From the NCBI GenBank assembly GCA_039683515.1, contig JBDKRG010000008.1, positions 1-64,000 on the forward strand: DNA of 64,000 bases, in the 5' to 3' direction. The translations under genes were made by a program, and so were the position numbers. The stretch comes from JAJFUE01 sp039683515. GTDB taxonomy: Bacteria > Sumerlaeota > Sumerlaeia > MVZB01. The notes beneath the pieces are model-generated. The model did not search any database and had not been told where the DNA came from. It saw nothing but the letters and a program-made list of their open reading frames with translations. Shown here in pieces: positions 45,990 to 55,554 of this stretch; within the stretch, counting starts at the first letter, position 1, and the number at the start of each line of letters is the position of its first letter.

Positions 45990-47732
45990 TCAGTCTTCCA
46001 GATATTCCCGGTAAGCGCCGAATTCGGCCAGGTCGTCCTCGCCGAGGAACGCGATGTCTTTCATCGGCTTTTCGCCGAGTTCCTTCTCGATCCGCCGCCA
46101 CATCTTCGTGCGCGCGTAGCGCTGGTGGACGAGCTGGAACGGCGCCGTGCACAGGATCTCGCGCGCCTCGGGCCAGCGCCCCTGGTCGATGCGCAGCGCC
46201 GCGAGCCGCTCGCGCAGCCATTCGTCCTCGAGCGCGTCGACTTTCATCAGCCACTCCTCGCGCTCGGCGAGCGTCTCGTCGCCCAGCCCCGCCAGCGCCA
46301 GGTCGCGCTCGACCATGACCTGCGGATGCAAAGCGACGGCCGGCTCGCGAATCGCCCGGAACGCCTCGGCCGCGGCCTTGCAGTCGCCCTTATTTCGCCG
46401 ATACAGACGCCCCGCCAGCGCGCGGGCGCGGTCGTCGGAGGAGCGGATCAGCGCGGCGATCGCTTCGTCGACGCGGTCGCGCCCGGCGAGCCACGCGCCG
46501 AGCTGCATCAGCCAGCGCCCGCCCTGCTCGTAATCGGTCGCGTCGACCGCCCATTGGAGCGCGGCCTCGAGCTCCTCCATGCCGCTCGGCGCCCAGCGGT
46601 TGTCGTCGATCCCCGGCGCCTCGGGCAGAAGCTCATCGGATTTCTTCGCATATGCGCGCGCGACTTCCTGCCAAATCGTCGTCTCCTCGCGCCGCGCCCA
46701 CTCGAACCGCGGCACGGCGTCGAGCTTGACGAGCTTGACCGACGGCACCGCGAGCGCGTGGATGTCGAGCGCCTCGTCGGTCGGCACCCAGAACTCCTGG
46801 TGCCAGCGCACCTGCCCCGGCTGGAGGTGGTCCTTGATCGACTGGTCGACGAGCGGCCCGCCCTGGATCTCGAGATACTGCTCGCCGCCCGGCGACGACG
46901 CCCGCGACCAGGCCTCGTGCCGCCCGACGCCGTACGTCCAGAACTTGATCCCCGGCGTGAGCTTCGGGTCGGCGACGTGGTAGAGTCCGGTCCCGCGCGA
47001 GGGGTTAAACACGCCGAAGGCGCAGCAGTCGGGCTCGCGCCAGAAGTAGCCGGCCATGCGGTCGATGTCGGCCTGCGTGCGCGGCCCTTCGGCGGCCCAG
47101 TCGATCGTCTTCATCTCGCCGCCGTGATAGAGCACCGGCCCGTTCGGGAACTGGATCCGCGCGTCGGGATCGGCGTAGAGGCACGCGTTCGACCACGACA
47201 TCCACGGCCACGCCGTCGACGTCCCGTTAAAGAAGACCGTCCGCTGCGTGAGGAACGCGTCGTCCTTGCCGAGCGAGTACTCGACCGTCCAGTGCATGCC
47301 GAAGCGCAGCTCGCGCTCGCCGCACCACGCGTAGACGCGGCCGCCCTGCCTGGCGGTGCGGAAGAGGACCGGCACGGCCTGCACCGGCGAGTGCGAGATG
47401 GGGAAGCTCACTTCGATCCCGCCCGGGATGTAAAACCCGCGCGGCAGGATCCGCACCGCCCGCACGATCTCGGGGGCGTAGAGCACCTCGCGCCCGGAGC
47501 CCTTGTGGCGCATCGAAAAGACTTTGCCGCCCAGGTCCGGGCAGATCTCGACGGCCACGCGGTCGTTTTCGAGCCGGATGAAATTGAGCTCGCGCGCGGC
47601 GGGCCGGCGGCTCGTCTCGCAAAAACTTTCGTACGGGTAGACCCCGTCCGGGTCCTGCGCCGTCGGGATCGGCCCCGACGGAACCAGCGTGTGGCAAAGC
47701 AGCGTTCTGCGGTATTCGGCGACGGAGAGCAT
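45990..47732 (-). CDS. DUF5107-type protein with C-terminal TPR-like region
   Basis: 580 residues, no signal. The N-terminal two-thirds are beta-rich (LNFIRLENDRVAVEICPDLG, GKVFSMRHKGSGREVLYAP, HWTVEYSLGKDDAF), like the beta-sandwich domains of DUF5107, which often lie near glycoside hydrolases. From about 400 there are helical tetratricopeptide-like repeats. The start at 47732 has AGGATGG upstream; the in-frame Met at 47741 is possible. Function not established; a role in carbohydrate processing is inferred from the family's usual neighbours. Confidence 0.75.
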   Translation of the reverse strand: MLSVAEYRRTLLCHTLVPSGPIPTAQDPDGVYPYESFCETSRRPAARELNFIRLENDRVAVEICPDLGGKVFSMRHKGSGREVLYAPEIVRAVRILPRGFYIPGGIEVSFPISHSPVQAVPVLFRTARQGGRVYAWCGERELRFGMHWTVEYSLGKDDAFLTQRTVFFNGTSTAWPWMSWSNACLYADPDARIQFPNGPVLYHGGEMKTIDWAAEGPRTQADIDRMAGYFWREPDCCAFGVFNPSRGTGLYHVADPKLTPGIKFWTYGVGRHEAWSRASSPGGEQYLEIQGGPLVDQSIKDHLQPGQVRWHQEFWVPTDEALDIHALAVPSVKLVKLDAVPRFEWARREETTIWQEVARAYAKKSDELLPEAPGIDDNRWAPSGMEELEAALQWAVDATDYEQGGRWLMQLGAWLAGRDRVDEAIAALIRSSDDRARALAGRLYRRNKGDCKAAAEAFRAIREPAVALHPQVMVERDLALAGLGDETLAEREEWLMKVDALEDEWLRERLAALRIDQGRWPEAREILCTAPFQLVHQRYARTKMWRRIEKELGEKPMKDIAFLGEDDLAEFGAYREYLED

Positions 47733-47850
47733 GGCAACCATCCTGTTCAATTCTTCACAAATCACCCGTCCTACTTTGCCCTCAACCACGTCGACTGTCA
47801 CTCGATTTCATCTCTTTCCGTGTACTCGGCGCCTTCCGTGGTTGAAAGGC

Positions 47851-47883
47851 ATTTTGGTCCCTTGGGTCCTTTGGGTCCCTGAA
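47851..47883. repeat. GGTCCCTTGGGTCC tandem repeat
   Basis: Three units of GGTCC(C/T)TTGG between divergent genes, preceded by TTCCGTGGTTGAAAGGC, another recurrent phrase. Related to 5506, 7907 and 60988. Confidence 0.6.
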
Positions 47884-47960
47884 CCTTAAAAATTGCTGCT
47901 TCAGCTGAACAATCAATGTAGAATGCATTCAAAATCAAAATTCATCCTCGGCGGGCCGCC

Positions 47961-49295
47961 ATGGTTTCGCGTTTGGGTCTCATCCTCATGCTGATGCTCG
48001 TGCCGGCGGTGGCGCGCGCCGCCGCCGTCCAGCCCGAGCGCCATGTGAACCTGATCAACCTGGACAACTGCATCATCAGCCCGGTGATCACGAATTTCAT
48101 CGGCGAGGCGATCGACACGTCCGAGGCCGACGGCGCCGTCTGCCTCGTGATCGTCCTCGACACCCCCGGCGGGCTGCTCGAGTCGGCCCGCGACATCGTC
48201 AAGCGCATCATGAACGCCAACGTGCCGATCGTGGTCTACGTGGCGCCGTCGGGGTCGCGGGCGGCCTCGGCCGGGGTGTTTATCACGATGGCCGCGAACA
48301 TCGCGGCGATGGCCCCCTCGACGCACATCGGCGCCGCGCACCCGGTGACGATGGGCGAGAACGAGGGCCCCGGCCGCATCCTCCCGCAGGACGGCAAGAC
48401 CACGCCGACGCTCGGCACGAGCAGCCAGAAGGTCCTCAACGACACGGTCGCGTGGATCGAGGGGATCGCGCGCGCCCGCGGCCGCAACGTCGCCTGGGCG
48501 CGCCGCGCCGTGATCGAGAGCGTCTCGATCGGCAACGAGGAGGCGGTCGCCCAAAAGGTCGTCGACCTGACCGCCGCCGGCACAGCCGACCTCCTGGCCA
48601 AGATCGACGGCCGCACGGTCCAGCTCCACGACAAGGCCGTCCAGCTCGCCACGGCCGGCGCGCGCCTCGACACGCTCGAAATGGGCTGGGTCCGCCGGGC
48701 CCTGTCGGTCGTCGTCCACCCCAACGTCGCCTACATCCTGATGATGCTCGGCATCCTGGGGCTGATCTTCGAGTTCACGCATTCGGGCTTCGGTTTCTCG
48801 GGGATCGCCGGCCTGATCTGCCTCGTCCTGGCGTTTTACGCGTTCCAGGTGCTGCCGGTCAGCTACGCCGCCCTCGGGCTGATCGTGATCGGCATCGGGC
48901 TGCTGATCGCCGAGATCAAGATCGTCAGCCACGGCCTGCTGGCGGTGGGCGGCATGATCTCGCTCGTCCTCGGGAGCATGCTCCTGTTCGAGTCGCCCGC
49001 CCCCGAGCTGCGCGTCTCGCTGACGCTCATCCTCTCGATCGTCATGACCGTCGGCGCGATCGTCCTGTTCCTCGTGTGGCGGGCGGTGCGCGCCCAGGCC
49101 ATGCCGACAAAGACCGGCGCGACCGGCATGGTCGGCGAGATCGGCCGGGCGATGACGCCGCTCAACCCCGGCGGGCAGGTCTACGTCCACGGCGAAATCT
49201 GGAGCGCGACCTCGAGCGCCCCCGTCGAGGAAGGCGCTTCCGTGCGCGTGCTGGAAGTCGAGGGGCTGCGTCTCACTGTCGAACCGGTCAAATAA
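47961..49295 (+). CDS. NfeD family membrane serine protease (long form)
   Basis: 444 residues. Signal peptide, ClpP/SppA-like protease domain with LDTPGGLLESARDIVK, catalytic Ser103 in GSRAASAGVFI and Lys157 in SSQKVLND, four membrane helices between about 245 and 380, and the C-terminal OB-fold with TGATGMVGEIGRA. It is the typical partner of a slipin: the stomatin-like gene starts 18 bases downstream. The pair is thought to control membrane quality by cleaving stomatin. Confidence 0.92.
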   Translation: MVSRLGLILMLMLVPAVARAAAVQPERHVNLINLDNCIISPVITNFIGEAIDTSEADGAVCLVIVLDTPGGLLESARDIVKRIMNANVPIVVYVAPSGSRAASAGVFITMAANIAAMAPSTHIGAAHPVTMGENEGPGRILPQDGKTTPTLGTSSQKVLNDTVAWIEGIARARGRNVAWARRAVIESVSIGNEEAVAQKVVDLTAAGTADLLAKIDGRTVQLHDKAVQLATAGARLDTLEMGWVRRALSVVVHPNVAYILMMLGILGLIFEFTHSGFGFSGIAGLICLVLAFYAFQVLPVSYAALGLIVIGIGLLIAEIKIVSHGLLAVGGMISLVLGSMLLFESPAPELRVSLTLILSIVMTVGAIVLFLVWRAVRAQAMPTKTGATGMVGEIGRAMTPLNPGGQVYVHGEIWSATSSAPVEEGASVRVLEVEGLRLTVEPVK

Positions 49296-49313
49296 TCAGG
49301 CGGAGGTGATACC

Positions 49314-50069
49314 ATGCCGCAGGAATTCTCGATTGTCCCGATTGTGCTCATCGTCATGTGGGCGATGAATTGCATCAAGATCATCCGCGAGTACGAGCGC
49401 GGCGTCATTTTCCGGCTCGGGCGGCTGATGCCCAGGCCGATCGGTCCCGGCCTGAAGTTCATCCTGTGGCCGATCGACCGCATGGTGCGCATGAGCCTGC
49501 GGACGGTGACTCAGGACGTGCCGCCGCAGGACGTGATCACCAAGGACAACGTCTCGATCAAGGTCAACGCGGTTATTTATTTCCGAGTGGTCGATCCGAA
49601 CAAGGCCGTCGTCGATGTCGAGAATTATTTGTTTGCCACCTCGCAGATGGCGCAGACCACGCTGCGCAGCATCCTGGGCCAGGTCGAGCTCGACGAGCTC
49701 CTCGCCCAGCGCGAGCGGCTCAACCAGCAGCTCCAGGAAACGATCGACCGCCACACCGACCCGTGGGGCGTCAAGGTCACCGCGGTCGAGACCAAGCAGG
49801 TCGACCTGCCCGACGAAATGCGCCGCGCCATCGCGCGCCAGGCCGAGGCCGAGCGCATCCGCCGCGCCAAGATCATCGGCGCCGACGCCGAATTCCAGGC
49901 CGCCACGAAACTGGTCGAAGCCGCGCGCATGATGGAAACGTCGCCGATATCGCTGCAGCTGCGCTACCTGCAGACCCTCGCCGAGATCGCCACGGAGAAA
50001 AACTCGACGATCGTCTTCCCGACCCCGATCGACCTGCTCAAGCCGTTCCTGGGGAAATCGGGGGCGTGA
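49314..50069 (+). CDS. Slipin/stomatin-like SPFH protein
   Basis: 251 residues. One hydrophobic segment (6-21), then SPFH with KIIREYERGVIFRLGRLM, GPGLKFILWPIDRMVRMSLRT, NVSIKVNAVIYFRVVDPNKAV and a long Ala/Glu-rich helix to about 200. Close to the bacterial slipin of the NfeD operon. The C-terminal VFPTPIDLLKPFL resembles the site NfeD proteases cut in archaeal stomatins. Confidence 0.92.
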   Translation: MPQEFSIVPIVLIVMWAMNCIKIIREYERGVIFRLGRLMPRPIGPGLKFILWPIDRMVRMSLRTVTQDVPPQDVITKDNVSIKVNAVIYFRVVDPNKAVVDVENYLFATSQMAQTTLRSILGQVELDELLAQRERLNQQLQETIDRHTDPWGVKVTAVETKQVDLPDEMRRAIARQAEAERIRRAKIIGADAEFQAATKLVEAARMMETSPISLQLRYLQTLAEIATEKNSTIVFPTPIDLLKPFLGKSGA

Positions 50070-50164
50070 GCCGATTCATTGAGGTGGTTGACAAAAATGA
50101 TGCATGGATGGCCGGAAAACTTGTTTCTCTCGCGCTAAGTCCGCCGTCGGCGGATTGCCAACAA

Positions 50165-50192
50165 AAGCCGCCGCCCCGAAGGGCGGCGGCTT
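50165..50192. terminator. Bidirectional terminator hairpin
   Basis: AAGCCGCCGCCC-CGAA-GGGCGGCGGCTT between the convergent slipin and glycosidase-like genes. On the minus strand it is followed by TTTTGTTG. Confidence 0.8.
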
Positions 50193-50219
50193 CGATTCTC
50201 AAGGCGTTTGTCCGGACGC

Positions 50220-52436
50220 TCACTTGGCCGGCTTGATGTAGACCGCGCGCGCCAGTTCCTTGTTGAACTTGAGCGTGAACTCCTTCTTGCCGTCGAGCCT
50301 GGCCAGCGTCTTGCCGCTGCCCAGGTCGACGACCTCGCCCGTGACCGGCGCCGGCAGGCTCACCTTCACGCTCCCCTTGTACGGCTTGTAGTCCTTCGTG
50401 ATCAGCAGGAACATCTCGCCCTTGTTCTCCATCCCCGAGACGCGCATGGCCGGCTCGCAGGCGACGCCCTCGACCAGCTTGCCGTCGACGACCACGTCCT
50501 CGACCGGCACGACCATCCGCAGCGCGCGGGCGTGGGCGTCGAGCAACTCGGCGTCCCACATCCGGTGCGACCAGAAATGCACGCCGCGCGAGCCGTTGGC
50601 GTAGCACTCCATCAGCGCCCACGTGAACATCTCGCCCGGGAACGTGCCGGCGTCGCCGGGGGTGATCCACGGCATCACGTCCGATTTCGGGAGCTGCTGG
50701 CGGTCCTTGCGGGCCTCGTCGCCGATGTAGGCCACGTTGTACGGGTAGAACGACGAGTAGGTCGAAACCTGCGCGTTGTCCATGTATTTCGGGTAGAGCT
50801 GGTCGAACCGGAACACGAGGTGGTAATCGGTCCCCGGCCGGAAGTCGTAGCAGCCCAGGTCGGGCGGCTTGACGCCGAGTTCCTTGGCCTTGTTCTTGAC
50901 GGCCGTCGCGAGGTCGATCCACATCTCCGCGCCCTTCTTGACCTGCCATTCCCCCCAGCTCTTGGCGCCGCTGGCCTTGAAGTCGGCCTGGCAGCGCGTG
51001 CATTTCTTCGACTCGGTCGGGCCGTTGGAGTCCCACAGCTCGATGTCCGGGCTGAAGACGTCGGGCCGGGCCTTGGCGTATTCGTTCGCGATCCGCTCGA
51101 GCTCCTTCTTGTAGAGCTCGCCGCGATACGACAGGCAGAACCGCCGGCCGGTCGTGCCGTCGGCGAACTGGCAGTGCGCCTCGCCGGCCTGGGCGCCCGC
51201 CCAGCGCGAAATGGTCTCGTACGAGTTGTCGACGTTGATCACCTTGAAGCCGGCGTCGCGGAACTTGGCGATCGTCTCCGCCTGCGCCGGGTCGTCGAAC
51301 TTCGTCGAGTACGAGAAGAGCGACAGCGTGTTGAACCCGAGCGCCTTGTAATCCTCCAGCGCGCCGGGCCATTCCAGCGTGCCGAGGATGGACATGTAGC
51401 ACAGGCCGGCCATGATGCGCTTGGGCTGCGGCGCCGAGCCCATCTTGATCGCGCGGATCGGCTGCTCCATCACCGGCGACTTGCGGTCGCCCCAGCTCAG
51501 CTGGTAACGGATCGCCGATTCCTTCCCCTGCGGCGCGTCATCACGCAAGAAGACGCGCCCCCAGTCCTTGGCCATCCGCGGCGGCGGCGTGCACTGGAAC
51601 GTATAGCGGGTGTAGCCGCCCTCGACGGGGGTTCCGGCGACGCCCGTCAGCTTGTTGCCGCCGAGCCGCCCGCCGGCGAAGCTCACGCCCTTGGGCAGGT
51701 CGACCGTCGCCGTGAACTTCTCCTTGAAGCCGTCCGGGAAGATGATCCCGATCGGCGTCGGCGCGTTCATGTTGCTCGGCAGCATGACGAGCGGCTTGTG
51801 GAAATACATGCGCGGGCCGCTCATGGTGAAGTCGCTCGCCGGGAACGAGGCGGCCGCCTTGTATTTGGCGCCCGGCTCGCCCGCCAGGGCATGCACCTCG
51901 TCCATGCCGAAGTAGGCCGTGCCATAAACCTCGAACCCGATGTGGCGGGCGCGGACATTGACGTCCTTGAACCGCAGGTTGAAGAAGAAGGCCTTCCCGC
52001 TTTCGTCCGGAACGCCGTATTTGGCCTGGTCGCCGGGGTTGAAACGCGAGTACGTGGCGACGGTGTAATAGTTCAGGCCATCGTCGCTGGCGACCAGCCT
52101 GACCCACCCCGGCAAGCACGTCCCCTGGTCCTTCGAGCCGCCCGAGAAGCGGATCGAGGCTTCGCCGATGTCGGCCGGCGACTCCAGATCGACGGCGACT
52201 TGAATCATCCCCGGATACGAATAATTCGCCACCCGGGGGTCGCGCCGGAACGTTTCCGTGCGCGTCGACAGCTCGTTGTCGGTCAGGACGTGGCCGTTGC
52301 TGGCGCCGCGGCCGTAGCCGGACTGCGACAGCTGGACTTTCTTGCCGAGCGCCAGGTTCGCCGGTTCGGCGGCCATGACCCGGCCCGTAAACAGAACGAT
52401 GCAAAGCAGAACAACGAAGCGGGATGTGGTCAGCAT
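50220..52436 (-). CDS. Large secreted protein: discoidin-like domain plus glycoside-hydrolase-like barrel
   Basis: 738 residues. Sec signal to about residue 22. About 25-185 form a F5/8-type-C-like domain: LALGKKVQLS, LVASDDGLNYYTVATYSRF and RHIGFEVYG. A beta-rich linker follows. From about 340 there is a TIM-barrel-like region (YKALGFNTLSLFSYS, FSPDIELWDSNGPTESKKC, HFWSHRMWDAEL) with several Asp/Glu at strand ends and a conserved cysteine pair (KKCTRCQADF). A C-terminal beta domain ends it. It probably binds and cleaves a polysaccharide; family and substrate are not recognised. AAAGGG precedes the ATG. Confidence 0.65.
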   Translation of the reverse strand: MLTTSRFVVLLCIVLFTGRVMAAEPANLALGKKVQLSQSGYGRGASNGHVLTDNELSTRTETFRRDPRVANYSYPGMIQVAVDLESPADIGEASIRFSGGSKDQGTCLPGWVRLVASDDGLNYYTVATYSRFNPGDQAKYGVPDESGKAFFFNLRFKDVNVRARHIGFEVYGTAYFGMDEVHALAGEPGAKYKAAASFPASDFTMSGPRMYFHKPLVMLPSNMNAPTPIGIIFPDGFKEKFTATVDLPKGVSFAGGRLGGNKLTGVAGTPVEGGYTRYTFQCTPPPRMAKDWGRVFLRDDAPQGKESAIRYQLSWGDRKSPVMEQPIRAIKMGSAPQPKRIMAGLCYMSILGTLEWPGALEDYKALGFNTLSLFSYSTKFDDPAQAETIAKFRDAGFKVINVDNSYETISRWAGAQAGEAHCQFADGTTGRRFCLSYRGELYKKELERIANEYAKARPDVFSPDIELWDSNGPTESKKCTRCQADFKASGAKSWGEWQVKKGAEMWIDLATAVKNKAKELGVKPPDLGCYDFRPGTDYHLVFRFDQLYPKYMDNAQVSTYSSFYPYNVAYIGDEARKDRQQLPKSDVMPWITPGDAGTFPGEMFTWALMECYANGSRGVHFWSHRMWDAELLDAHARALRMVVPVEDVVVDGKLVEGVACEPAMRVSGMENKGEMFLLITKDYKPYKGSVKVSLPAPVTGEVVDLGSGKTLARLDGKKEFTLKFNKELARAVYIKPAK

Positions 52437-52703
52437 GATAGATACCCTTTGCGCACAAGTTAGAACTGCAATATACCGAACGCCGATTTATGTGAAGTCT
52501 TATTTTTCAAATTTCACAACCCGGCCCGCCGCGTCCTTCCCGTCCAATGCGCCGGGCTCCGCCCGCATAAGCCCGATAAATCGCGCCGTTCCGGTGATTC
52601 CCGCCCCCACTTCGTAAGCTTTTTACAAACACGCGGTTTTCATGTAAGAGTGGATCGACTTCGTGAAAAATCCCGGCAAACCACGGCGAACGGAAACTCA
52701 CCC

Positions 52704-55484
52704 ATGCATCGACTTCGGCTCGTCTTCATCGCGATCCTTTGCGCGGCCCTCGCCCAGTCCGCCCGCGCCATGACCGAGCGCGAGCTCATGGACGATTACC
52801 TCGCCACCGTCGAGGAGGCCGTCGACGTCTTCGAGCCGCTCTGGGTCGAGGGCGACGTCCCCGGCGCCGGCCACTTCGATTTCCAGGCCTACAACAACTG
52901 GTCCAACCAGGGCTATGTCGCTCTCATCACCACCCCCGGCAACGGCCAGGCGATCTTCTGCTACGCGCTGCTGCTCACCGAAACCAACAAGCAAACATTC
53001 GGCAAAAACAACGTCCCGCGCCAAGTCATCCGCGACCACGCCTTGAAGGCCATCCGCTGGATCGTCATGACGAGCGGCTACGTCCCCGGCCACGCGCGGT
53101 TCCCGATCCCGGGCCTCGGCAAGGGCTCCACGAAGGACGGCGGCTTCGCCCGCCGGCTCAACCAGTCCTACGACTCGCACGGCTGGTTCACGCTCGGCGC
53201 GGCGATGCTGTGGGACGACATCGACAAAGACACCAAAAACAAAATGGAATACCTGTTCAAGGGGAGCGCCCAGCCCAGGCGCGAGCCCGGCTACTGGAGC
53301 ACGTTCAGCGGCGGCCACCCCGACCGCGTGAAGCAGAACATGTCCGCCACCCTCGGCGCCGCATGGCTCCTGCGCGACCCCAAAGAGCGCGCCAAATACC
53401 GCGAGTTCATCGCCGGCAACGCCGTCTCGGCCGTCGGCACCGAGCACGACTACGCCACGAGCACGACCGCCGAGGGACGGCAGGTGGGGCACTGGGCGAC
53501 CGACTGGAACCTCTACCCCGATTACTCGAGCGACCACCACTGGTGGGCGCAGATCTGGTACGGCTGCGACGAGGTCTTCGAGGGTTTCAGCTTCATGCAG
53601 GCGATGGCCCGCACGATGGGCACGCCGATCCCCGAGACCGCCACCTGGCCCGGCAACGGCTATGGCGGCGTCGCCGAGTGGGCCAAGGCGCTCGCCACCC
53701 CCGAGGCCGAGCCCGCCTCCCCCCACGGCATGGAATACGACTCGTATTACGGCGCGGGCCTTCTCGCCTACGCCTACGGCGCGACGATCATGAAGGACCC
53801 CGTCGCCGCCGCGCTCGAGGAGGAAGCCGCCGCCTTGCTGCGCAAGCATTCTCAGGCCGTGCGCCAGTACGATCACCACCGCGACTCGTGGGCCAAGCCC
53901 GGCTGCGCCTACCTGCTCCACAAATACGAAGGCCCGCGCGCCGAGCCCTTGCCACTGCCCGACGCAATGGCCGCCCTGCGCGGCACGTACCACTTCAAAT
54001 GGCAGAACAACCTCGTCCAGCGCGCCGACGACAAGTTCGTCTCGTTCGCGTGGGGATCGATGCTCGTCGCCCCCGGCCGCCTCGAATACCGCTTCCCGCG
54101 CGGCTGGGTCATGCCCGCGCGCAATTGGCAGCCCGGCATGGAGCCGCTCGTCTACATGCACCCGCAGACGCTCATGGGCAAGATGACGGTCACCATCGAC
54201 GACCGGCCGGTCAGCGCCACCGAGGCGACGACCACCTACAACCAGTGGCGTGACGACGTCGCGTTCAACACCACCGGCGAGTCGGTCGACGACCTGCTCG
54301 CCCGCCGCGGCGCGTTCCACTCGTTCGAGCGCGGCCCGGCCGTGTGGCTCCTTTCCGTCGAAGCGCTCCGGCCGATGCGGCTCGACTGGGACGGCGTGCC
54401 GATCCACTTCTACGCGCGCGACGGCGTCACGCAGTCGCGCCCCTACACCGACGCGCAGGGGAGCGCCCCGCTCGAGCGGGCGGCGCAGCGCCGTTCGCCG
54501 TGGTGGTCGGTCGGCGACCGGCTCGGCGTCGCCACGCTCGGCCTCGGCGACTCGATCGACATCCGGCGCGAGCCCGGCTTCAACTGGGCGCGCAGCGACG
54601 ACTACAACGACAAGGTCGACGTCGTGGCAATCGGCGGGTTTGAGTCGCGCGCATTGAAAGCCGGCCAAACCCTCGACGCGGCGGTCGCGATCTACCCCGG
54701 CGCCACCGCCGCCCAGATCGCCGCCGCGCAGGCCCAACTGAAGAGTCTTGATCTGCCCGAGGGCTGGCGCGGCGTCATTGCTCCCGATGCGATCCGCCCC
54801 GGCATCCGCCACTTGGCCCTCACCCGCCTACACGGCGCGTCCGACATCGCGTCCATCAATCTTTCATACAACGAAGGCGCCCCAGTGCTTAGCGTCCCAA
54901 CTTACATCAACGCCAAGACCGCCCACGCGAGCGTCATGCTCGACGCGATGCACTCGCTCACAAACTCGTTCGATCTCTACATCTCGTCCAACCGCCCCGT
55001 CATCGCCCGCCGGATCGGCCTTGGCCGATACCGCATCGAGCCGATCGAAAAATCCGCCAAGCTGCGGCTTTACTCACCGGATTCGCTCAATGCCAAATGG
55101 GTAGGTCGGGTCTCCGACCCGACTCTGAAAAACAACACGCTCGCCGTCCGCATCGACTCCCCCGTCACGCTCGAGCTCACGGGCGAACATGATAAAGACG
55201 CGATCCCGCCCGCCGTCGAGCTTGCCGCCTTCAACAACCGCGAGGACGGCCGCATGACCATCTGCGTCGAGGCCGCCGACCGCAGCGGGATCGCCTCGGT
55301 CGAGTTCCTCTGCGACGGCCAATCGATCGCGACGCTCAAATCCGAGCCCTGGGAGTTCGCCCACAAGCCCGGCGACGGCCTGCACACCTACGAAGCCATC
55401 GCCACCGACACCACCGGCAACCAACGCAATTCCACCAAGCGCACCATCGAAGTCAAAACCGCCGCTATCGGAATGAATCAATAG
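52704..55484 (+). CDS. Large secreted protein with C-terminal Ig-like domain, tandem paralog 1 (REP element in frame)
   Basis: 926 residues. Sec signal (MHRLRLVFIAILCAALAQSA), then an alpha-helical toroid-like region up to about 420 (IRWIVMTSG, YSSDHHWWAQIWYG, HGMEYDSYYGAG), followed by beta-sandwich domains and an Ig-like domain at the C-terminus (VEFLCDGQSIATLKSEPWEF). The layout is like polysaccharide lyases of the heparinase/alginate type, but no catalytic set is confirmed. A family A palindrome at 55101 is translated in frame as WVGRVSDPT. The stop TAG belongs to a family B palindrome. A near twin follows. Confidence 0.6.
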   Translation: MHRLRLVFIAILCAALAQSARAMTERELMDDYLATVEEAVDVFEPLWVEGDVPGAGHFDFQAYNNWSNQGYVALITTPGNGQAIFCYALLLTETNKQTFGKNNVPRQVIRDHALKAIRWIVMTSGYVPGHARFPIPGLGKGSTKDGGFARRLNQSYDSHGWFTLGAAMLWDDIDKDTKNKMEYLFKGSAQPRREPGYWSTFSGGHPDRVKQNMSATLGAAWLLRDPKERAKYREFIAGNAVSAVGTEHDYATSTTAEGRQVGHWATDWNLYPDYSSDHHWWAQIWYGCDEVFEGFSFMQAMARTMGTPIPETATWPGNGYGGVAEWAKALATPEAEPASPHGMEYDSYYGAGLLAYAYGATIMKDPVAAALEEEAAALLRKHSQAVRQYDHHRDSWAKPGCAYLLHKYEGPRAEPLPLPDAMAALRGTYHFKWQNNLVQRADDKFVSFAWGSMLVAPGRLEYRFPRGWVMPARNWQPGMEPLVYMHPQTLMGKMTVTIDDRPVSATEATTTYNQWRDDVAFNTTGESVDDLLARRGAFHSFERGPAVWLLSVEALRPMRLDWDGVPIHFYARDGVTQSRPYTDAQGSAPLERAAQRRSPWWSVGDRLGVATLGLGDSIDIRREPGFNWARSDDYNDKVDVVAIGGFESRALKAGQTLDAAVAIYPGATAAQIAAAQAQLKSLDLPEGWRGVIAPDAIRPGIRHLALTRLHGASDIASINLSYNEGAPVLSVPTYINAKTAHASVMLDAMHSLTNSFDLYISSNRPVIARRIGLGRYRIEPIEKSAKLRLYSPDSLNAKWVGRVSDPTLKNNTLAVRIDSPVTLELTGEHDKDAIPPAVELAAFNNREDGRMTICVEAADRSGIASVEFLCDGQSIATLKSEPWEFAHKPGDGLHTYEAIATDTTGNQRNSTKRTIEVKTAAIGMNQ
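55101..55128 (+). repeat. REP-like palindrome family A, copy 2, inside the coding region
   Basis: GGTAG, then GTCGGGTC-TCC-GACCCGAC (55106-55124), then TCTG. Translated in frame as GRVSDPT; its TAG is out of frame here. Identical over 28 bases to the copy at 57969. Confidence 0.85.
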
Positions 55485-55509
55485 GCCGGGTTCGCCGACC
55501 CCGGCATCC
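55482..55509 (+). repeat. REP-like palindrome family B, copy 4, supplying a stop codon
   Basis: TAGGCCGGGTTCGCCGACCC then CGGCATCC. The initial TAG is the stop of the first paralog at 55482-55484. Confidence 0.8.
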
Positions 55510-55554
55510 TCGCTAATCACTCACATGAATCTTCGCAATGAAAGGCCTTTTCCG